From positions 6,014,001 to 6,078,000 of the forward strand of contig NC_077223.1 of assembly GCF_024763615.1 (NCBI RefSeq): a DNA stretch of 64,000 nucleotides, in the 5' to 3' direction. The translations under genes were made by a program, and so were the position numbers. Each line of letters opens with the position of its first letter. The first letter of the stretch is position 1. Source of the DNA: Phlebotomus papatasi (taxonomy: Eukaryota > Arthropoda > Insecta > Diptera > Psychodidae). The notes beneath the pieces are model-generated. The model saw nothing but the letters and a program-made list of their open reading frames with translations. It ran no database searches and was not told where the DNA came from. Shown here one piece after another: positions 58,246 to 64,000 of the stretch.

Positions 58246-58689
58246 CTTGGAAAGATGGATAAATATTCTATATTTCCATCTAAAAAGTTTTTCGTAACTC
58301 GAAGTGTAAGCTGAGTTTGGAGGCAGTCTATGAGTTGGCTTCAAATAACTCCATATAAAAAAAAACCTTTAGGCAGGGGCTAGCTCCTACCCCTCCAAAA
58401 CCATGTTTTTTGGTTTATTTCAAAAACGGCTCCTACGATTTTTTTCATATTCGAATATGTGTTACAGGTTATTATTAATCGTATCGAGACATTTTATTTC
58501 TATTACACTGTAATCTTGAAAACATGCTCGTGTTGGAAGAATCTGTTGATCGTAGATCGCCCAGGAACGCCTTCCTCGTAGTGTGGATACTTATTCCATC
58601 TTCCCGGAGTTTCTTTTTAGCAGAGGTGGTGCATTATCATGACGATATATCACAGTGAAAATGTCTTTTTCTAGACTTTCAAATCTTTG

Positions 58690-58780
58690 CACCGGGCGGG
58701 ACTCGAACTCACAACTGTGAAAGTCGAGTCAGAGATCTTATCCGCCCAAGAGCCAACGCTCTTGCCTATTGCGCCACCGA
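58690..58780 (-). mobile_element. tRNA-derived SINE head
   Basis: On minus: box A-like GTGGCGCAATAGGCAAGAGC, then box B-like GAGTTCGAGTCCC, with an extended variable region. The spacing is longer than in a functional tRNA and the acceptor stem is poor, so it is called a SINE head. It differs from the one at 36928. Confidence 0.5.
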
Positions 58781-59280
58781 GATCGATATCGAATTTTCAA
58801 AAATCAAAGTTTAACCACTTTGCAGGGCCTATTTTTCAATCGATTTGCTTAGATTTGAATTTTTCTGAAAGATCTTGAAGTTTCCAACCCGATTGCATCG
58901 GATTTAATCGGTCATGAGTCGAAAGCTTGTTACTCATGCTAAAATATTCTAAAACCTATTATTCATAAGCAATTTCTCGTTTTGCAATGATTTTTTAAAG
59001 TTTATTAATCAATTTAACCAGTAAGAAAGCGGTGTGTAACCAAAAACCATGCGAAAAGTTAATACACGGATAGTTCTTTCTCGTGAGTTCGAGCACTCTG
59101 CAGAGCTGGGACGCTTTGCCATCTCTTTTTACAATTTTGCACTGATTAGATCACCATCCAAAAGCCTAACACAGCTTTTTGGATGGATTCTGTGTCAGGG
59201 TTTTAGTTGGTGAACCTCTCTCAGTGTAACTTCAGCTGCGTTCCCTAAGCAAACGTAGCCTATGCTATTCCCCATATCAG

Positions 59281-60090
59281 GTGAAATGCCATTCCAATAC
59301 CATGTTGTTCTATTTTCCCTGTCATGCCCTAGTAATTCCGATACCGAAAATCTCAAATCCTACTTATGCTTCTGATTTCAGGCTCATTAGTTTACTACCC
59401 ACGCTTTCCAAAGTTTTCGAATTCATTCTGCATGAGCAAATTTCCTCTTATTTATCGAATAATAAGTTGCTTTGTGACATCCAATCGGGCTTCTGTGGCG
59501 GTCACAGCACTATAACCGTTCTTCTTAAGGTGAATCATGATGTAGTGGGGCCTATTGATCGCAACAGGTTTGTTGTTCTAGTGCTGTTAGACTTTACCAA
59601 GACTTTCGATAGCTTACCTGAATTCTAACCTAACCTTAAATGAATTCTTTAATTTCTTTCCTCACCTGCCTCATGATCAAAACGGATAGGTTCAATACTT
59701 GGCCCGCTAATGTTTTCACTATTCATCAATGACCTTCCATCTGTATTGGCAGGTTGTTCGTAAAGGCCTAAATAGACTCAGGCTGATCCTCGAGAATATT
59801 TAGCCTGTAAAATTTGAAAGTGTAGATCTTTACCAAACTGTCATAGACTGAGGGCTTAGGATCATTGATCAGTCCTTTGCAAAAAAAATCCTGTATCAGA
59901 TCCTTTACTGCCAGATTTTCTATGCTAAATATTCTCTAGGATTAGACTGAGTCTATTTGGACCCTAACACTTGTATGCGGATGATTTGCAAACATATGTG
60001 GAGGGTGATCCTTCAAATCCTTCGTCAGCCTTCGACCTGATGAATGAGGATTTACGAGTATCTAAAATGGAGTACTCGTCGTCCAGAAAT
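59281..60090 (+). pseudogene. Decayed non-LTR retrotransposon reverse transcriptase
   Basis: At 59340-59628 the frame reads PIPKISNPT, DFRLISLLPTLSKVFE, IQSGFCGGHSTI and VLLDFTKTFDSL (RT motif A), then a stop. Further on in other frames are INDLPSVLAGCS (about 59725-59760) and HLYADDLQTYV (about 59970-60000, motif C YADD). This is the jockey/CR1-like reverse transcriptase order. It is interrupted by the 59761-59967 element and many indels. It is not functional. Confidence 0.8.
59761..59967. mobile_element. Small MITE inserted in the reverse transcriptase
   Basis: About 207 bp with 44-bp inverted ends (AAATAGACTCAGGCTGATCC against AAATAGACTCAGTCTAATCC, both ending inward at GAATATTTAGC). It lies exactly between the 'AGCS' and 'HLYADD' parts of the reverse transcriptase. 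A TA duplication is plausible. Confidence 0.75.
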
Positions 60091-60758
60091 TGATTTCTCT
60101 TAAATTCTAAAAAACTCACAGGCCCATGTTATCTCTAGATCTTCTAATTTTCCTGTAAGCTCTTTTTTCTCCGCGGAGCAATCATTCTACTTACGGTTCA
60201 GGTTAAAAATCTTGGAATCATTGTCAACAGAACCCTGATCATGCTACTTCCATTTGTTTCCATCATGTCTTATGACACTCGCCTGTTTCTTTCACGAGCC
60301 CTACTTTTGCCCATGAAAAACTGTGTGAGATTAAATATGTGCTTTATGTTCACGTGACCACATCTCTCCGTACAAGGACATTTTTGCCGGTTGTGACATA
60401 CCATCCTTCCTTTAAATGCGAACCCTCATCTTTCTACATTGTCTGATAACGATTGGGAGCTGGGAGTCCGGCGTACCCGGCTTACCTTTTGACGAGGGGG
60501 GGGGGGTTCGATCAGGGTTCGAGGATATCTGATCCCTAACCTAGAGCGACGCAAGAAAGAATTTCTCCCACGCTCTTTATCAGAGGAGTGTCGCTTTACA
60601 ATTCACTTCCTCGTTTTCCTCCTTTTGTAAACCTGTTGAAAAGGACATTCATCATCGAAACGTCGCCGTTGTGAAGAATTAAAAAGTAAAAATCAAAAGA
60701 GATCTGTGTTTCCGCCCCTGTCTACTATATCTCATCAGACCGAACATTCATTCAGAAC
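60091..60758. other. Retroelement 3' remains and upstream region of aldehyde oxidase 2
   Basis: Contains further decayed retroelement sequence and a G-run at about 60496-60508. Around 60650 'catcatcgaaacgtcgccg' resembles the GAAACGTC end of the family 1 hammerhead-like motif without its other half. The stretch before 60758 would have been the original promoter of the second aldehyde oxidase. Confidence 0.4.
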
Positions 60759-61028
60759 TTTGAGAGGGACTTTCCGGTGTTCGCCAGTGAAAAAAAGATC
60801 ACCCTAAGATGAAAACACTTTTTTCGTCTTGCCCAGAGCTTTCGGTCCCGATGTGAACCTTCTTCAGTGGTCGACTAAACAATACTGACCACTAAAGAAG
60901 GTCCACATCGGGACCGAAAGCTCTGGGCAAGACGAAAACAGTGTTTTCATCTTAGGGTGACCTTTTTTCACTGGCGAACACCCGAAAGTCCCTCACAAAG
61001 TACATTACGCCAGTCCTTCATCATTGAC
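60759..61028. mobile_element. Foldback element 22 bp before the second gene's coding exon region
   Basis: Two inverted arms of about 120 bp (left 'tttgagagggactttccgg', right the complement), plus a right-hand extra 'acattacgccagtccttcat' also present in the 34001 copy. It is bordered by a 12-bp direct repeat TTCATTCAGAAC at 60747-60758 and 61029-61040, a clear target duplication. The ATG of aldehyde oxidase 2 is at 61063. Confidence 0.8.
60836..60867 (-). ncRNA. Hammerhead-like motif (family 2, left arm)
   Basis: On minus: CTGAAGA, A, stem II GGTTC/GGACC (one G-U wobble), GAAA, GCTC. The opposite arm (60892-60923, plus) has CTAAAGA, which destroys the invariant G of the core, so only this arm could be active. 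The extra A is as in the other copies. Confidence 0.35.
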
Positions 61029-61062
61029 TTCATTCAGAACATTTTTGCAAAGTGCTTCAGAT

Positions 61063-62535
61063 ATGGAAGTGATATTCACAGTGAATGGAGAAAAGTGTAG
61101 AATTTCGCCGGGACAAATTGCTCCCGACACTTCCCTCAATACTTACCTCAGAACTCGTCTCTGTCTCACGGGAACAAAGTTCATGTGCCAGGAGGGTGGA
61201 TGTGGATGCTGCATTGTGGCCATTCAAGGAGTTCAGCCAGTGACTCAGGAGCAATTCACTTTGGCTGTTAATTCGTGCCTCTTCCTGGTTTTCTCATGCC
61301 ATGGCCTCAGCATCACTACCATCGAAGGTCTGGGAGACAGGAAGACGGGATACCACGCAATTCAGCAACGTTTAGCGGAATTCGATGGTAGCCAGTGTGG
61401 CTATTGCTCCCCTGGATTCGTCATGAATATGTTCAGTCTGTATTTTGGAAAATATGGTAACGTGACTGCAGAGGAAGTTGAGGACTCCTTTGGAGGGAAC
61501 ATCTGTCGATGCACGGGATATCGTCCTATCCTGGATGCCTTCAAGTCCTTCGCAACAAATGCTTCACTGGACCTTAAGGCACTTTGTCAAGACATTGAGG
61601 ATCTCTCCCTGAAGAAGTGCCCCAAAAGTGGAAAGCTTTGTTCTGGAGGATGTCGCAATGCCATCCACATCAAAGCTGCTGATAATGCCGAATGGCACAA
61701 GGTCCACACTTTGTCTGAGGTTCTGCAACTCCTTAGCAATGTTGGCAGTCAAAAGTACAGACTCGTGGGAGGGAATACAGCTCATGGGATTTACAGAATG
61801 CCATATGACATTGCGGTCTTCATAGACGTGTCATCGGTGACCGAATTGAGGGATCACTCAATTGGGAATTCGATAATCTTGGGTGGAAACATCACCATCA
61901 CGGAATGGATGGCTATTCTTCTGGAAGCTTCCGATCGAACGTCAGGATTCAACTATTGTCGCCTCGTGAGAGATCATCTCAATCGGATTGCAACGGTCCC
62001 CGTAAGAAATATTGGCACAATTGCTGGGAATCTGATGATCAAGCACAATCACAATGAATTCTATTCAGATGTTTTCCTCTTGCTGGAGACTATTGGAGCC
62101 ACAATTACAATATCAGACACAACTGGGGCGCTCCAAACTGTATCTCCTCAGGATTTCTTGACCGTTGACATGGATAAAAAAGTGATAACGTTGATAACAA
62201 TGCCTCAGTTAGCTCCTGATCGATTCCGACTGAGATCTTACAAGATGACGGATAGGGCTCAGAATGCCATCACTTATATGAATGCTGGGTTCCTATTGGA
62301 GATGACCCAGGGGTCAGGGACAGTAATATCTTCGAGAATCGTATACGGTGGAGTCAATCCCACTTTTATCCATGCAACTTCTATTGAGAACTACATCAAT
62401 GGAAAGAATTTGTTCGACAACGAGACGATCCAGTCCGTTATTGATCTTATAGATTCTGATTTTGCTTTCGATGATTCCCTTCCTAATTCATCGGCGGACT
62501 TTCGTCGAAGACTCGCCAAAGGATTGTTTTACAAG
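61063..62535 (+). CDS. AOX: Aldehyde oxidase 2, exon 1
   Basis: 491 codons, same limits and phase as 52601-54073, and only seven residue differences from it (for example Thr6 for Lys, Lys11 for Glu, LVRD for HVID near residue 305). All eight iron-sulfur Cys residues and the FAD motifs are kept. The match begins at about 'aaagtgc', just before the ATG, and fades in intron 1 and early exon 2. The 5' sequence is unrelated to that of gene 1. The TTG-initiated extension to 61024 is not used: it reads through the target duplication of the foldback. Confidence 0.92.
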
Positions 62536-62596
62536 GTACATCTGGCATAGGTTTTCCAAAAAAATTTATGGCTAAAGCTTTTTCATATCGTTGCAG

Positions 62597-63004
62597 ATGG
62601 TTTTAAATCTAACTCCTAGTCCGCTTGTACAGCCTCGCCATCTAAGCGGATCAAGTTTGATTGCCCGACCACTTTCTTCTGGTCAACAAAATTATGAATC
62701 AACCCCTGCGTTATATCCTTTAACTCAGCCCATTATGAAAATCGAGGCATTGGTCCAGTGCAGTGGAGAGGCGGAATATGTCAATGATATTTATCTGCAT
62801 GATGGTCTTTGGGCTACTTTTGTCTTGGCTAATGATGCTCTGAGAACTATTGAAAGTATCGATGCAAGTCAGGCCTTGGCTGTGAAAGGTGTCAAGGCGT
62901 TCTACAGCGCCAAAGACATTCCCGGTGTAAACTCTTTTGTTTCTCAGAAAGGTCCTTTATTACCATCTTATTTAGAGCCTGAAGAGGTGTTCTGCAGTGG
63001 AAAG
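62597..63004 (+). CDS. AOX: Aldehyde oxidase 2, exon 2
   Basis: 136 codons between acceptor tcgttgcag|ATGG and donor GGAAAG|gttaat, phase 0 on both sides. Hammerhead-domain start as in gene 1, with 33 differences in 136 residues. A run of about 45 nearly identical bases (62646-62690) remains from the homogenised tract. Confidence 0.92.
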
Positions 63005-63063
63005 GTTAATTCTTCAAGTTTCGAATGTGATGTTCTTGATAATTAGGCTTTCTGTATTTTTAG

Positions 63064-64000
63064 GTTCTCTTCCATGGCCAGCCTGTAGGTATGATTGTTG
63101 CTGAAGAAATGTCTCAGGCTGTCCATGCAGCAGACTTGGTTAACATTCAATATGCTAGCACTAGCACAGTTAAAGACGAAGGAACCTTTGCTTCTCTATA
63201 TCGGTATTTCAAAGGGGACTCTATTGATAAGAAGGATAAGGTTTTACCAACTCTTGCGGATGTCCTCAAAGAAGATCGCAAGTTTACTGAACATCGCTTC
63301 CAAACTCCTATCGTTATAAAAGTGGCTACTCAACAGGGTGTAGGCCAGGCTGATAACAACATCAAGGGTTTTCTATTCTGTGGTCCTCAGTATCATTTCC
63401 ACATGGAAACCCAACAAACAATTGCCGTTCCAGTTGAAAATGGGATGGATCTGTACCCAAGCAGTCAATGGATGGATTTTATAAATATGGGAGTAGCTCA
63501 GGTGCTAGGGGTAAACAATAATGCCTTAAATATTCGTGTTCGACGCGTTGGGGGAGCTTTTGGGGCTAAAATTAGTCGATGTGGACAAATAGCAGCAGCT
63601 GCAGCTGTAGCATGTTATCACCTTCATCGTCCTATACGAATGGTTCTCCCCATGATAACAAATATGCGTTCTATGGGAAAGAGAACCCCAGCATTCTCAG
63701 AATACGATGTGGATTTTACCAACGAGGGTCTTATTCAGAGGTTACACTGCGATGTTACTCATGATTCTGGGTGCTCTACTAATGAAGCAATGGACTTCTT
63801 CTCATCCTTGTTTACTTCAAATGCTTACGTAACTTTGACATGGACTATTGTCTTTCATCACGTTGTCACTGAGGCGCCTTCGAACACTTGGATGCGAGCT
63901 CCAGGAAGTACCGAAGTCATAGCAAATGCCGAAACGGTTATGGAACATATTGCTTGGGCGTTGCAGAAAGATCCTGTTGAAGTTCGCTTAGCCAATATTG
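63064..64000 (+). CDS. AOX: Aldehyde oxidase 2, exon 3 (cut by window end)
   Basis: Acceptor tttttag|GTTCTC; the frame is open from 63064 to the last base (312 codons), ending in ...VEVRLANI. It holds GGAFGAK, NMRSMGKRTPA and the aldehyde-oxidase MRAPGSTE motif. The segment after VAEEMSQAVHAADLV is several residues longer and quite different from gene 1 (STSTVKDEGTFASLYRYF, VATQQGVGQADNN), so this domain may have another substrate range. The C-terminal catalytic Glu lies beyond the window. Confidence 0.9.

Larger units (their letters stand above)
57895..59135. repeat. R1 dispersed repeat, copy with SINE insertion
   Basis: R1 modules in the same order as 37790-38470: a hairpin ACTGCTC...GAGCAGT at 57934-57960, 'acggtgagagatatcaactt', 'tttaaccactttgcagggcc', 'ttttctgaaagatcttgaag', and near the end 'gagctgggacgctttgccat'. 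It is interrupted by the peptide repeat (58110-58245) and a tRNA-derived sequence (58690-58780). Confidence 0.6.

Noticed and set aside
58690..58780. A functional tRNA gene on minus
   Set aside because: Box A and B are present, but the spacing is too long and the acceptor stem does not pair; better explained as a SINE head.
60633..60665. GAAACGTC after 'cctgttgaaaaggac' as a third hammerhead family
   Set aside because: The CTGANGA core is not present (CTGTTGA) and stem II does not pair convincingly; only the end motif matches.

Overview
This is insect nuclear DNA, most likely from a fly (Diptera); the species cannot be told from the sequence. The evidence is: AT-rich DNA, short GT-AG introns of about 60 bp inside compact genes, a snakeskin-type smooth septate junction gene (an arthropod family), insect-type aldehyde oxidases, decayed mariner and pogo-like transposases, and a very high density of short inverted-repeat elements. 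I see no bacterial, plasmid, phage or CRISPR features.

Layout. 0-4.6 kb holds repeats and the probable leader of a plus-strand gene, called gene A here. Gene A has coding exons at 4623-5248, 12444-12969 and probably 15824-15970, followed by a polyA signal; it encodes an unrecognised basic, Ser-rich protein. Its introns are packed with nested MITEs. At 20.8-21.9 kb on the minus strand is a complete three-exon snakeskin (Ssk) gene. 23.7-26.7 kb holds a truncated Tc1/mariner piece and a nearly full pogo/jerky-type transposase. 27-42 kb is mostly repeats and featureless AT-rich DNA. 42.0-51.9 kb carries the first coding exons of a second Ser-rich plus-strand gene (gene B). Its last visible exon ends in an open splice donor only 660 bp before the first aldehyde oxidase. 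52.6-56.6 kb is a complete aldehyde oxidase (three exons, 1283 residues). 57.9-61.0 kb is a graveyard of elements, including a decayed non-LTR reverse transcriptase. 61.06-64.0 kb is a second aldehyde oxidase in the same orientation, cut by the window edge.

How things fit together. The two aldehyde oxidases are tandem paralogues with the same exon structure. Their first coding exons are almost identical (7 residue differences in 491), whereas exons 2 and 3 have clearly diverged. This points to recent gene conversion or partial duplication limited to the iron-sulfur and FAD half. A 270-bp foldback element with a 12-bp target duplication sits 22 bp before the second gene's ATG.

Most notable non-genic signal. 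Two otherwise different foldback families (34.1 and 60.8 kb; 35.4-35.6 kb) each carry a compact hammerhead-ribozyme-like motif: CTGANGA, a perfect or wobble stem II, GAAA, then a self-complementary ACGT or AGCT followed by C. Penelope-like elements and retrozymes are known to carry minimal hammerheads of this type. In addition, at least eight MITE families with unrelated interiors share the same boundary (TA duplication, then GGG), which suggests that one transposition machinery mobilised them all.
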